64,000 nucleotides of DNA from Streptomyces pacificus (GTDB lineage: Bacteria; Actinomycetota; Actinomycetes; Streptomycetales; Streptomycetaceae): positions 186,001 to 250,000 of the forward strand of contig NZ_BLLG01000006.1 of NCBI RefSeq assembly GCF_011766325.1, given 5' to 3'. The translations under genes and the position numbers were made by a program. This document shows positions 42,975-52,621 of the stretch, one piece after another. The notes below the pieces were generated by a model, which searched no databases, was not told the DNA's origin, and saw only the letters and a list, made by a program, of their open reading frames with translations. How positions within the stretch are numbered: position 1 is the stretch's first letter; each line of letters starts with the position of its first letter.

Positions 42975-44483
42975 ATGAGTCTGTCCCTGCGCTTCGCCGC
43001 CGGATCGCACAAGGGCATGATCCGGGAGGGCAACGAGGACTCCGGCTACGCCGGCCCGCGTCTCCTCGCGATCGCCGACGGCATGGGCGGCCAGGCGGCC
43101 GGCGAGGTCGCGTCCTCGGAGGTCATCTCCACTCTCGTCCAGCTCGACGACGACATCCCCGGCTCGGACATCCTCACCTCGCTCGGCACCGCCGTGCAGC
43201 GGGCGAACGAGCAGCTGCGCGTGATGGTGGAGGAGGACCCCCAGCTCGAGGGCATGGGCACCACGCTGACCGCGCTGCTGTGGACCGGGCAGCGGCTCGG
43301 GCTCGTGCATGTCGGCGACTCCCGCGCGTATCTGCTCCGCGACGGGGCGCTAACCCAGATCACCCAGGACCACACCTGGGTGCAGCGGCTGGTCGACGAA
43401 GGCCGGATCACCGAGGAGGAGGCCACCACCCATCCGCAGCGGGCCCTGCTGATGCGCGCTCTGGGCAGCGGCGACCATGTGGAGCCCGATCTCTCCATCC
43501 GCGAGGTCCGGGCCGGCGACCGCTATCTGATCTGCTCCGACGGGCTGTCCGGCGTGGTGTCCCACCAGACCCTCGAGGACGCCCTCGCCAGCTACCAGGG
43601 CCCGCAGGAGACCGTGCAGGAGCTGATCCAGCTCGCCCTGCGCGGCGGCGGCCCCGACAACATCACATGCATCGTCGCCGACGTGCTGGGGACCGACTCC
43701 GGCGACACCCTCGCCGGCGCGCTCAGCGACACCCCGGTCGTCGTCGGCGCGGTCGCCGAGAACCAGGCGCAGCTGGGCGACGGAGGGGCGATGCAGACCC
43801 CCGCAGGCCGCGCGTCCGGCCTCGGGCGCGCCACCCCGCCGCCCTCGGCAGGCGGATTCGGCCCCCCGGGGAGCGGTGACGGCGCCGGCTACGACGGGAT
43901 GCCGCCGGAGGACGGCTACGTCGGGTACCCGGACGAGGAATTCGCCAAGCCGCGCCGCGGCCGGAGGTGGCTGAAGAGATCCTTCTTCTTCGCTCTGGCG
44001 CTGGGCGTGGTCGGCGCCGGGTTCTACGGCGGTTACCGCTGGACGCAGACCCAGTACTACGTCGGCGCGAACGACGACCACGTCGCGCTGTACCGGGGCA
44101 TCAGCCAGGACCTGGCCTGGGTCTCGCTGTCGGAGGTGGAGAAGGACCACCCCGAGATCGAACTCAAGTACCTGCCGCCCTACCAGCAGAAGCAGGTCGA
44201 GGAGACCATCACCGAGGGCAGCCTCGGCGACGCCCGCGACAAGATCGAGAAACTCGGCGCGCAGGCCGCCGTGTGCAAGAAGGACGAGGAGCGCCGAGCG
44301 GCCGCGGACCTTGCCGCGAGCACACCCCCGAGCGAGGGCCAGGCCGGTGGCACGACCGGTGTCGCCCCCTCCAGCCAGTCCGCCCAGTCCGCCCAGACAC
44401 AGCCGACCGCAGCGTCTCCCTCTCCGGGCCCCACCCTCTCGGAGGAGGAGCAGAAGCTGGCCTCGAACTGCGGTAAGCAGTAA
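42975..44483 (+). CDS. pstP: PP2C-family Ser/Thr phosphatase PstP
   Basis: 502 aa from ATG 42975 (GTGs at 42915 and 42921 are alternatives). Catalytic domain with the PP2C metal ligands: REGNEDSGYAG, IADGMGGQAAGEV, VGDSRAYLL, CSDGLSGVV and GGGPDNIT. A disordered linker leads to one membrane helix (RSFFFALALGVVGAGFYGGY) and an extracellular domain, then a Ser/Gln/Thr-rich tail. It reverses PknB phosphorylation. Confidence 0.93.
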   Translation: MSLSLRFAAGSHKGMIREGNEDSGYAGPRLLAIADGMGGQAAGEVASSEVISTLVQLDDDIPGSDILTSLGTAVQRANEQLRVMVEEDPQLEGMGTTLTALLWTGQRLGLVHVGDSRAYLLRDGALTQITQDHTWVQRLVDEGRITEEEATTHPQRALLMRALGSGDHVEPDLSIREVRAGDRYLICSDGLSGVVSHQTLEDALASYQGPQETVQELIQLALRGGGPDNITCIVADVLGTDSGDTLAGALSDTPVVVGAVAENQAQLGDGGAMQTPAGRASGLGRATPPPSAGGFGPPGSGDGAGYDGMPPEDGYVGYPDEEFAKPRRGRRWLKRSFFFALALGVVGAGFYGGYRWTQTQYYVGANDDHVALYRGISQDLAWVSLSEVEKDHPEIELKYLPPYQQKQVEETITEGSLGDARDKIEKLGAQAAVCKKDEERRAAADLAASTPPSEGQAGGTTGVAPSSQSAQSAQTQPTAASPSPGPTLSEEEQKLASNCGKQ

Positions 44484-44510
44484 GCACCCGTAGGGGGGCC
44501 TTTCTCCACC

Positions 44511-45938
44511 ATGAGCGTTGTCACCAACACCACCACCATCGGCGCGATCGACGCCCCGAGCCGCCGCAACACCGAGCTTCTGCTGCTCGCGTTCGCCGTC
44601 GCGATCCCGGTGTTCGCGTACCTCAACGTGGGCCTGGCCCTCGACGGCGAGGTGCCGTCCGGGATGCTCGGGTACGGGCTCGGCCTCGGGCTGATGGCGT
44701 CCGTCGCCCACATCGTGGTGCGCAAGTTCGCCCGGTACGCCGACCCGCTGCTGCTGCCGCTGGCGACGCTGCTCAACGGGCTGGGGCTGGTGCTGATCTG
44801 GCGGCTCGACCAGTCGCCGCGGCTGAACGCGCGCGCCGACTTCGCCCCGCAGGCGACGAACCAGCTCGTGTACTCGGCACTGGGCATCGCCCTGTTCGTC
44901 GGCGTCCTGATGATCCTGAAGGACCACCGGGTCCTGCAGCGCTTCACCTACATCTCGATGGCCGCGGCCATGGTCCTGCTGCTGCTGCCGCTCGTGCCGG
45001 GGCTCGGGGCCGATGTCTTCGGCGCGAAGATCTGGATCCGGGTGGGCGGGTTCTCCATCCAGCCCGGTGAGTTCGCGAAGATCGTGATCGCCGTCTTCTT
45101 CTCCGGCTATCTGATGGTGAAGAGGGACGCGCTCGCGCTCGCGAGCCGCCGGTTCATGGGCCTGTACCTGCCGCGCGGCCGCGACCTCGGCCCGATCCTC
45201 ACGATCTGGGCGATGAGCCTGCTGATCCTGGTCTTCGAGAACGACCTCGGCACCTCGCTGCTGTTCTTCGGCATGTTCGTGGTCATGCTGTACGTGGCCA
45301 CCGAGCGGACGAGCTGGATCGTCATGGGCCTGCTGATGTCGGCGGGCGGTGCCGTGGTCGTCGCGCAGTTCGCGAGCCATGTGCAGTCCCGCGTCGCCGC
45401 CTGGCTCGACCCCTTCGGGTGCCTGGAGACCGCCCCCCCGAACTCCAACATGATCAACGCCTGCGACCAGATGACCCAGGTCCTGATGTCGTTCGGCGCA
45501 GGCGGCACCCTCGGCACCGGTCTCGGCCAGGGCAACTCCGACCTGATCAGCTTCGCCGCCAACTCGGACTTCATCTTCGCCACCGTCGGCGAGGAGCTCG
45601 GTCTGACCGGCGTCATGGCGTTCCTGCTGCTGTACGGCCTGATCATCGAGCGCGGCATCCGCACGGCCCTGGCCGCCCGCGACCCGTTCGGCAAGCTGTT
45701 CGCGGTCGGCCTGTCCGGCGCCTTCGCGCTGCAGGTCTTCGTCGTCGCCGGCGGTGTGATGGGACTCATCCCGCTGACCGGTATGACCATGCCGTTCCTC
45801 GCGGCCGGTGGCTCCTCCGTCATCGCCAACTGGGCCCTGATCGGCATCCTGATCCGTATCAGCGACACCGCGCGCCGCCCGGCGCCCGCTCCCGCCCCGT
45901 CCCCCGATGCCGAGATGACCCAGGTGGTCCGACCGTGA
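44511..45938 (+). CDS. SEDS glycosyltransferase FtsW/RodA family
   Basis: 475 aa polytopic (about ten helices) peptidoglycan polymerase of the SEDS family. Landmarks: GAKIWIRVGGFSIQPGEFAKI, FENDLGTSLLFFGMFVVMLY, SNMINACDQMTQVLMSFGAGG and FATVGEELGLTG. It follows pstP and overlaps pbpA (GTGA), the partner transpeptidase. RodA or FtsW specificity cannot be settled by sequence; position matches the actinobacterial rodA-type copy beside pbpA. Confidence 0.93.
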   Translation: MSVVTNTTTIGAIDAPSRRNTELLLLAFAVAIPVFAYLNVGLALDGEVPSGMLGYGLGLGLMASVAHIVVRKFARYADPLLLPLATLLNGLGLVLIWRLDQSPRLNARADFAPQATNQLVYSALGIALFVGVLMILKDHRVLQRFTYISMAAAMVLLLLPLVPGLGADVFGAKIWIRVGGFSIQPGEFAKIVIAVFFSGYLMVKRDALALASRRFMGLYLPRGRDLGPILTIWAMSLLILVFENDLGTSLLFFGMFVVMLYVATERTSWIVMGLLMSAGGAVVVAQFASHVQSRVAAWLDPFGCLETAPPNSNMINACDQMTQVLMSFGAGGTLGTGLGQGNSDLISFAANSDFIFATVGEELGLTGVMAFLLLYGLIIERGIRTALAARDPFGKLFAVGLSGAFALQVFVVAGGVMGLIPLTGMTMPFLAAGGSSVIANWALIGILIRISDTARRPAPAPAPSPDAEMTQVVRP

Positions 45939-47398
45939 ACAAGCCTCTGCGCCGCATCGCGCTCTTCTGCGGCATCCTGGTCCTCGCCCTGCTCATCCGG
46001 GACAACTGGCTCCAGTACGTCCGGGCGGACGAACTCAACACGCACCAGCTCAACCGCCGGGTCCAGATCGAGCGCTACGCCCACCAGCGCGGCAACATCA
46101 TCGTCGACGGCAAGCCCGTCACCGGGTCGGTCGAGACCAAGGGCAGCGACTTCAGGTACAAGCGCACCTACACCAACGGCCCCATGTGGGCCCCGGTCAC
46201 CGGCTTCGCCTCGCAGGCCTTCGACGCCAACCAGATCGAGAAGCTCGAGGACGGGATACTGACCGGCAACGACGACCGGCTGTTCTTCGACAGCACCCTG
46301 GCGATGTTCACGGGTGAGCAGAAGAAGGGCGGCGATGTCGTCACCACCCTGAACGGCAAGGCCCAGGAGGCCGCCTTCAAGGGCCTCGGCGACAACAAGG
46401 GCGCCGTCGCGGCGATCGACCCGCAGACCGGGAGGATCCTGGCGCTGGCCTCGACGCCGTCGTACGACCCCTCGGTCTTCGCGGGCAACTCCCTCGAGGA
46501 CTCCGAGAACCGCCAGGAGCTGCTCAACGACAAAGACAAGCCGATGGTGAACCGCGCACTGCGCGAGACCTACCCGCCCGGCTCCACGTTCAAGGTCGTC
46601 ACCGCGGCGGCCGCGCTGGAGAACGGCGTGGTGGAGGACATCGACGCGCCGACCGACACTCCCGAGCCGTACATCATCCCGCTTTCGCGGACGCCGATGA
46701 AGAACTCGCACGGCGACTGCGAGAAGGCGAGCCTCAACGAGGCCATGGAGGTGTCCTGCAACTCCGTCTTCGCCAACCTCGGCGACAAGGTGTCCCGGGA
46801 CAAGATGGTGGAGACGGCCGAGAAGTTCGGCTTCAACGATCCCGAGATCGACACGCCGGTCCGCGCCTCGGCTTCCGTCTACAACACGACCATGGACCGC
46901 GGCGGCAACGCGCTGTCCTCGATCGGCCAGTTCGACACCGCCGCCACGCCGCTGCAGATGGCCATGGTCACCGCGGCGATCGCCAACGACGGCAAGCTGA
47001 TGAAGCCGTACATGGTCGACCAGTTGCGGGCGCCGGACCTGGACGTCATCCAGACGTTCGAGCCGGAGGAGATGAGCCGCCCCGTCTCGCAGGAGAACGC
47101 GCAGCTCCTCCAGCAGATGATGGAGAACGTCGTGGATCAGGGCACCGGCACCAAGGCGCAGATCAACGGCGTCACCGTCGGCGGCAAGACCGGTACGGCC
47201 CAGCACGGCGTCGGCAACAGCAAGCGCCCCTACGCCTGGTTCATCTCCTACGCCAAGACCGACAGCGGCTCGCCGGTCGCGGTCGCCGTGGTCGTGGAGG
47301 ACTCCAACGGCATCGCACGCGACGACATCAGCGGTGGCGGACTGGCCGCTCCCATCGCGCGTGACGTGATGAAGGCGGTACTCGACGGCAAGGAGTGA
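45935..47398 (+). CDS. pbpA: Class B penicillin-binding protein PbpA
   Basis: 487 aa from GTG 45935. One N-terminal membrane anchor (IALFCGILVLALLI), a dimerisation/pedestal domain and the transpeptidase domain with active-site motifs STFK (PPGSTFKVV), SCN (EVSCNSVFA) and KTGT (GGKTGTAQ). Crosslinks peptidoglycan with its SEDS partner. It lies between the SEDS and PknB genes. Confidence 0.94.
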   Translation: MNKPLRRIALFCGILVLALLIRDNWLQYVRADELNTHQLNRRVQIERYAHQRGNIIVDGKPVTGSVETKGSDFRYKRTYTNGPMWAPVTGFASQAFDANQIEKLEDGILTGNDDRLFFDSTLAMFTGEQKKGGDVVTTLNGKAQEAAFKGLGDNKGAVAAIDPQTGRILALASTPSYDPSVFAGNSLEDSENRQELLNDKDKPMVNRALRETYPPGSTFKVVTAAAALENGVVEDIDAPTDTPEPYIIPLSRTPMKNSHGDCEKASLNEAMEVSCNSVFANLGDKVSRDKMVETAEKFGFNDPEIDTPVRASASVYNTTMDRGGNALSSIGQFDTAATPLQMAMVTAAIANDGKLMKPYMVDQLRAPDLDVIQTFEPEEMSRPVSQENAQLLQQMMENVVDQGTGTKAQINGVTVGGKTGTAQHGVGNSKRPYAWFISYAKTDSGSPVAVAVVVEDSNGIARDDISGGGLAAPIARDVMKAVLDGKE

Positions 47399-47579
47399 CG
47401 GATGTCACCGACCTGGCCCCATCCCGCCCCGTACCCGCACAATCCGGTACCGGTCGCGTATCGGGTCCCGGCCATGGGCGGATGAGAAGCCCCGTGGCCG
47501 GTAGCGTATGCGCGAACAGCACACCGCCGGAGCGCACACATGGGTGCGGTCGGGACTGACGGAGAGGGCTGGAACAGTT

Positions 47580-49592
47580 ATGGAAGAGCCGCGTCGCCTC
47601 GGCGGCCGGTACGAGCTGGGCTCGGTGCTCGGCCGTGGTGGCATGGCCGAGGTCTACCTCGCCCACGACACCAGACTCGGTCGCACCGTTGCCGTGAAGA
47701 CGCTGCGGGTCGACCTCGCCCGTGACCCGTCCTTCCAGGCCCGGTTCCGCCGTGAGGCCCAGTCCGCCGCCTCGCTGAACCACCCCGCGATCGTCGCCGT
47801 GTACGACACCGGCGAGGACTACGTGGACGGCGTGTCCATCCCGTACATCGTGATGGAGTACGTCGACGGCTCCACGCTCAGGGAGCTGCTGCACTCCGGA
47901 CGCAAGCTGCTGCCCGAGCGCACGCTCGAGATGACCATCGGCATCCTCCAGGCCCTCGAGTACTCGCACCGCAACGGGATCGTGCACCGCGACATCAAGC
48001 CGGCGAACGTCATGCTGACGCGCACCGGCCAGGTCAAGGTGATGGACTTCGGCATCGCCCGCGCCATGGGCGACGCGGGCATGACCATGACCCAGACCGC
48101 GGCCGTGATCGGCACCGCCCAGTACCTCTCTCCGGAGCAGGCCAAGGGCGAGCAGGTCGACGCCCGGTCCGACCTGTACTCCACCGGCTGCCTGCTCTAC
48201 GAACTGCTGACGGTCCGCCCTCCGTTTGTCGGGGACTCCCCCGTGGCGGTCGCCTACCAGCACGTCAGGGAGGAGCCGCAGGCACCGAGCGTCTTCGATC
48301 CCGAGATCACTCCCGAGATGGACGCGATCGTCCTGAAGGCACTGGTCAAGGACCCCGACTACCGCTACCAGTCGGCCGACGAGATGCGGGCGGACATCGA
48401 GGCGTGCCTCGACGGCCAGCCGGTCGCAGCGACCGCGGCCATGGGTGCCGTCGGCTACGGCAGCGCGTACGGCTCCCCGCAGGGACACGGCGGCGAGCAG
48501 TCGGCGACGGCGCTGCGCCAGGCCGACCCGGCGGGCCAGACGTCGATGCTGCCGCCCATGAACCCGGACGACGGCGGATTCGGGGGGTACGACGACCGCC
48601 GTGACCGCAGACGCCAGAAGAAATCGAACACCTCCACCATCCTGCTCGTCGTCGCGGGCATCCTGGTGCTCCTGGGCGCGATCCTCATCGGCAAGGCGGT
48701 CTTCAGCCCGAACGACGGCGAGGTCAAGGTCGGTGTGCCGCGGCTGGTCGGCAAGACCCTGGAGGAGGCCGAGCAGCTCGGCGCGAACGCCAAGATCGAG
48801 GTGGTCCAGTCCGGCACGGCTCGCTGCGACCAGCCCAAGGACAGCATCTGCAGCCAGACGCCGGACAGCGGTGAGATGAACCAGGGCGACACCGTCCAGG
48901 TGGTCCTCTCCGAGGGGGCCCCGCTGGTCAAGGTGCCCGATGTCACGAAGGAGTCCGAGGAGGACGCCGTCAAGGAACTCAAGGACGAGGGCTTCGACGT
49001 CGACACCGAGTCGGTCGAGTCCGAGCAGGAGGCCGGCACGGTCGTCGAGCAGGACCCCGAGGGCGGTACCCGGGTGGAGAAGGGCGAGACCGTCACCCTG
49101 AAGATCGCCAGGCAGGCCACCGAGCCCGTGCCGGACGTGGTGGGCCAGCAGTTCGACCAGGCCAACCAGCAGCTGACGACGCTCGGGTACACGGTGGTAC
49201 GGCAGGACGTCGACGGCGCCGAGCCGGCCGGCCAGATCATCGCGCAGGACCCGACCGCCGGGTCCCGGGAGGCCAAGGGCGTCACGATCACCCTGAAGGT
49301 CTCCAAAGGCCCGCAGACACCGCAGGTGCAGATGCCCGAGGTGCGCAACCGCACCGTGGGCGAGGCCAAGGCCATCCTGCAGCAGGCCGGTTACACCAAG
49401 ATCCAGGTGCAGGGCGACCAGAACGACAAGGCCCGGGTGATCCAGCAGAACCCCCAGCCCGGCACCCAGACAGACCCCACCCAGACGCAGGTGGTGCTGC
49501 TCGCCATCCGCGGTGACAACGGCGACGGCGACGGCGACGACAATGGCGGGGGTGGCGGAGGCGGCGGCTTCATCGGCGGACGGGGCGACTGA
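47580..49592 (+). CDS. pknB: PASTA-domain Ser/Thr kinase PknB
   Basis: 670 aa from ATG 47580 (GGAGAGGG upstream). Kinase domain: GRGGMAEVYLAHD, AVKTL, HRDIKPANVML, DFGIARAMG, GTAQYLSPEQ. A juxtamembrane linker, one membrane helix (ILLVVAGILVLLGAILIG) and four PASTA repeats (starts at VGVPRLVG, VKVPDVTK, EPVPDVVG and VQMPEVRN) follow. The tail is D/G-rich (GDNGDGDGDDNGGG). PASTA repeats sense lipid II and wall fragments. Last gene of the block. Confidence 0.95.
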   Translation: MEEPRRLGGRYELGSVLGRGGMAEVYLAHDTRLGRTVAVKTLRVDLARDPSFQARFRREAQSAASLNHPAIVAVYDTGEDYVDGVSIPYIVMEYVDGSTLRELLHSGRKLLPERTLEMTIGILQALEYSHRNGIVHRDIKPANVMLTRTGQVKVMDFGIARAMGDAGMTMTQTAAVIGTAQYLSPEQAKGEQVDARSDLYSTGCLLYELLTVRPPFVGDSPVAVAYQHVREEPQAPSVFDPEITPEMDAIVLKALVKDPDYRYQSADEMRADIEACLDGQPVAATAAMGAVGYGSAYGSPQGHGGEQSATALRQADPAGQTSMLPPMNPDDGGFGGYDDRRDRRRQKKSNTSTILLVVAGILVLLGAILIGKAVFSPNDGEVKVGVPRLVGKTLEEAEQLGANAKIEVVQSGTARCDQPKDSICSQTPDSGEMNQGDTVQVVLSEGAPLVKVPDVTKESEEDAVKELKDEGFDVDTESVESEQEAGTVVEQDPEGGTRVEKGETVTLKIARQATEPVPDVVGQQFDQANQQLTTLGYTVVRQDVDGAEPAGQIIAQDPTAGSREAKGVTITLKVSKGPQTPQVQMPEVRNRTVGEAKAILQQAGYTKIQVQGDQNDKARVIQQNPQPGTQTDPTQTQVVLLAIRGDNGDGDGDDNGGGGGGGGFIGGRGD

Positions 49593-49803
49593 CGTCCCGC
49601 CGTGCCGCAGGGGCCACCGTGCCCGAAGCGGCACCGGACATCGCGCCGGGCAGGGTGTGACGACCGACGTCCCGCCGTGCCGCCGGCCGACGAGGACGGG
49701 CCGGGCCCCGGAAGCCGCGGTCCCCTGGAGCCGTGCCGGCGAGGACTCCCTGGCCCGGCAGCCCTGACACGGGCTCAGCGGCTCGTGCCCCCGGCCTGCT
49801 CCT
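49593..49803. repeat. Intergenic repeat GACGTCCCGCCGTGCCG
   Basis: The 17-base sequence occurs twice (49591 and 49667) between pknB and the convergent sortase, with a CCGGGC-rich filler. No gene seen. Confidence 0.5.
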
Positions 49804-50484
49804 TCACGACTGCCGCAGCTCCGCCGGAGGGGTACGGTCCCGGTCGACCTTCTCGGTGCGCTCGAGTTCGCCCCAGACGATGTAGCGGTAGTCGGATGTG
49901 TAGACGGGCGTGCAGGTCGTCAGCGTGATGTAGCGACCGGGCTTCGTCCTGCCCGACTCCTTCGGCACGGGCTGGAGCACGTCCACGTTGTACTTGGACG
50001 TCTCCTTGAGATCGTTGAAGACCTTGTACACATACCATGTGTCGACGGTCTCGAAGACGATCGAGTCACCCGTCTTGATCTTGTGGATGTTGTGGAACTT
50101 GGCACCGTGGCCGTCGCGGTGCGCCGCCAGCGTGAAGTTGCCCTGCTTGTCGGACGGCAGTGCCGACCTGATCGGGTCGAGATAGTAGCCCGCCACGCCG
50201 TGGTTGAGCGTCGCGGCGTCGGTCCCCCTGGTGACCAGGATCTCGCCGCTGCCCATGGCGGGTACATGCAGGAAGCCGATGCCGTCCTTGGTGTCCAGCG
50301 CACCGGGGCCCCCGGCCCAGCGGTCGCGGACGCGCTCGCCCTGCTCCTCGGCGTCGCGGTCGGCGAGGACGTTCGTCCACCACAGCGAGTAGACGACGAA
50401 CAGGGCCAGCACCAGCCCCGTGGTGATCAGCAGCTCGCCGATGACACTGGTGACGCCGGCGATCCGGCTGCGCGCACGTGCCAC
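49804..50484 (-). CDS. Class E sortase
   Basis: 226 aa. N-terminal membrane anchor (LLITTGLVLALFVVYSLWW) and the sortase fold. The catalytic His is in LAAHRDGHGAKF, the Cys in ITLTTCTPVYTSDYRYIVWGE, with the Arg after it. Class E enzymes attach surface proteins at LAXTG-like signals. First of three class E sortase genes within 3.6 kb. Confidence 0.92.
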   Translation of the reverse strand: MARARSRIAGVTSVIGELLITTGLVLALFVVYSLWWTNVLADRDAEEQGERVRDRWAGGPGALDTKDGIGFLHVPAMGSGEILVTRGTDAATLNHGVAGYYLDPIRSALPSDKQGNFTLAAHRDGHGAKFHNIHKIKTGDSIVFETVDTWYVYKVFNDLKETSKYNVDVLQPVPKESGRTKPGRYITLTTCTPVYTSDYRYIVWGELERTEKVDRDRTPPAELRQS

Positions 50485-50538
50485 TGCACCCGTCCCTGTT
50501 CCAGTCGCTGTTTCCGTCGTCCGGACCGCGCCCGTCCG

Positions 50539-51771
50539 TCAGCCGACGAGCGCGTCCGGCTTGCCCTTGCTGCGCGGACGTTCGTCGACCATCTTGCCCC
50601 ACACGATCATGCGGTAGGTACTCGTGAACTCGGGCGTGCACGTGGTCAGCGTGATGTACCGGCCGGGCCCGGTGAAGCCGGAGCCGACCGGGACCGGGGC
50701 GATCACCGCGATGTTCGAGGGCGGTGTCTGCGGCAGGATGCTCCGCATCTCGTACGTGTAGTACATGTCCTGCGTCTCGACGACGATCGGGTCGCCCTGG
50801 GTGAGCCGGTTGATGTACCGGAACGGTTCGCCGTGGGTGTTGCGGTGCCCGGCGACCGCGAAATTGCCCTGGCGGTCCTCGGGCATCGCCGTCTTGAGCC
50901 TGCCCTCGGCGTAGTGGCCGACCAACCCCCGGTCCAGTACCCCGTGTTTGTCGATGCCCTCGGCGATCGGCACCACCACGTCCAGCTTGGGGATGTGCAT
51001 GATGGCGAACCCCTGGCCCGGCTCGAACGCGCCGGGGGCCCGGCCCTTCGCCCACTCGTCCTGGATCTTGTTCGCCGCTGCGCTGGCCTGCTGGCCTGCC
51101 AGAATGTTGGTCCACCACAGCTGGTACGTGACGAACAGCAGCATCAGCACGCCGATGGTGATGAACAACTCACCGAAGGCGCGGCTGGCGATCACGGCCG
51201 GGCTGTCCTTGGCCGCCCGGGCGGCCCGGCGCGCCTCCACACGGGAGAGCGGGGCACCCGTCTGCGAGGGTTTGGGCGCCGGCGGCGGCGCGGTGGGTGC
51301 CCGGCGCCTGCGGCCCCGTCCCTGCGCCTTCGCGGCCTTGCGGCGCTCCGCGCGGCCCCCGGTCGGCTGCCCGGTCGGCTGCCCGAACGGGTGCCCGGGC
51401 TCCGACGGGGCGGTGACAGGGGCCCGCTCCCCCGTGCCCGCGCCACCGGACGGGAAGAACCCCCCGGAGGGCAGGAAGGGCGAGGGCACGACCGCGGTGG
51501 GATGGTTGGGATGGTCCGCACCCGGCTCCGGCCGAGCCCGGTACCCGGAGTCCGGCGCGGTCCCGGTCCGGTACCGGACCTGCCCCTCGGCGCCTTCGGC
51601 GGCCTCGGCGGTCTGGGGGTGCGCCTGCTGCCCGTACCGGTCCTCCCGGTAAGCCGCCGCTCCGGTGTCCCCGCCGGGGTCGGGCCGCTCCCGGTGCGCG
51701 GACCGCTGCGGCCCGCGCCCTGCGGGATCCTCCGGAGCGCGGTACCACGGCGGTCCCCCCTCGCCGCTCAC
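50539..51771 (-). CDS. Class E sortase with long cytoplasmic N-terminal domain
   Basis: 410 aa. The first ~180 residues are disordered, with Pro/Gly/Arg repeats (cytoplasmic). A membrane helix (AFGELFITIGVLMLLFVTYQLWW) and the catalytic domain follow: AGHRNTHGEPFRYIN for His, ITLTTCTPEFTSTYRMIVWG for Cys and Arg. Its start overlaps the amidotransferase stop (ATGA), so the genes are co-translated. Confidence 0.92.
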   Translation of the reverse strand: MSGEGGPPWYRAPEDPAGRGPQRSAHRERPDPGGDTGAAAYREDRYGQQAHPQTAEAAEGAEGQVRYRTGTAPDSGYRARPEPGADHPNHPTAVVPSPFLPSGGFFPSGGAGTGERAPVTAPSEPGHPFGQPTGQPTGGRAERRKAAKAQGRGRRRRAPTAPPPAPKPSQTGAPLSRVEARRAARAAKDSPAVIASRAFGELFITIGVLMLLFVTYQLWWTNILAGQQASAAANKIQDEWAKGRAPGAFEPGQGFAIMHIPKLDVVVPIAEGIDKHGVLDRGLVGHYAEGRLKTAMPEDRQGNFAVAGHRNTHGEPFRYINRLTQGDPIVVETQDMYYTYEMRSILPQTPPSNIAVIAPVPVGSGFTGPGRYITLTTCTPEFTSTYRMIVWGKMVDERPRSKGKPDALVG

Positions 51772-52406
51772 GCCAGGGCCTTGCCCACCACCGGCGCAAG
51801 CCCCGCCGCTCGGCCCACCGCACCCGTGTCACCGCATTCCGCCAGCCAGTTCGCCAGCATCAGATGGCCGTGTTCCGTGAGCACCGACTCGGGGTGGAAC
51901 TGCACCCCCTCCACCCGCTTCAGCCGATGGCGCAGCCCCATGACGATGCCGTCCTCCGTGCGGGCCGTGACCTCCAGCTCGTCAGGAACGGTCGTCGGCT
52001 CCGCCGCCAGCGAGTGGTAGCGGGTCGCGGTGAAGGGGGACGGCAGCCCGGCGAACACGCCCCTGCCCTCGTGCCGCACCGGCGAGGTCTTGCCGTGGAG
52101 CAGTTCGGGCGCCCGGTCGACCACCCCGCCGTAGGCCACGGCCATCGCCTGCATCCCGAGGCAGACTCCGAAGACGGGTACGCCGGTGGCCGCGCAGTGG
52201 CGGACCATCTCGATGCACACCCCGGCCTGTTCGGGCGCGCCCGGTCCGGGAGACAGCAGCACACCGTCGAAGCCGTCCTGGGCATGAGCCGTGGACACCC
52301 GGTCGTTGCGCACGACCTCGCATTCCGCGCCGAGCTGGTAGAGGTACTGGACGAGGTTGAAGACGAAGCTGTCGTAGTTGTCGACGACGAGAATCCGCGC
52401 GCTCAC
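51768..52406 (-). CDS. Aminodeoxychorismate/anthranilate synthase glutamine amidotransferase
   Basis: 212 aa from GTG 52406. Class I GATase: LVVDNYDSFVFNLVQYL, GVLLSPGPGAPEQAG, the nucleophile elbow VFGVCLGMQAMAVAYGG with Cys, and VEGVQFHPESVLTEHG for His/Glu. It supplies ammonia to a chorismate-using partner (PabB or TrpE), which is not in the window; folate (pabA) is the usual role of this copy. It overlaps both neighbouring genes. Confidence 0.9.
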   Translation of the reverse strand: MSARILVVDNYDSFVFNLVQYLYQLGAECEVVRNDRVSTAHAQDGFDGVLLSPGPGAPEQAGVCIEMVRHCAATGVPVFGVCLGMQAMAVAYGGVVDRAPELLHGKTSPVRHEGRGVFAGLPSPFTATRYHSLAAEPTTVPDELEVTARTEDGIVMGLRHRLKRVEGVQFHPESVLTEHGHLMLANWLAECGDTGAVGRAAGLAPVVGKALA

Positions 52407-52564
52407 TGGCCGTCCACCGTCACATCGTTGAACGGAAGCAGGGGCTCCGCCCAGGGGAACACATACTGGAACAGCCCGTACACGACCGCGAGGGCCAGCA
52501 CGAGCGCGATGAGCGCCCGCACCCAAGCGTTGCCCGGCAGATGCCGCCAGATCCAGCCGTACAT
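52403..52564 (-). CDS. 53-aa single-pass membrane protein
   Basis: A short frame from ATG 52564 to a TGA that overlaps the amidotransferase GTG (GTGA). WRHLPGNAWVRALIALVL, then an 18-residue hydrophobic helix and WAEPLLPFNDVTVDGQ outside. No function recognised; conserved place between sortase genes suggests a small sortase- or envelope-associated protein. Confidence 0.72.
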   Translation of the reverse strand: MYGWIWRHLPGNAWVRALIALVLALAVVYGLFQYVFPWAEPLLPFNDVTVDGQ

Positions 52565-52621
52565 GCCGTCCCTTTCCTTATCGTTACCGGACCAGATTAA
52601 AGGGCGGACGGGGCCTGTGGG

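Noticed and set aside
43350..49634. Reverse frames of 676 to 768 codons opposite pstP to pknB
   Set aside because: They are shadows of the conserved forward genes, with low-complexity LLVG/HRHRD repeats.
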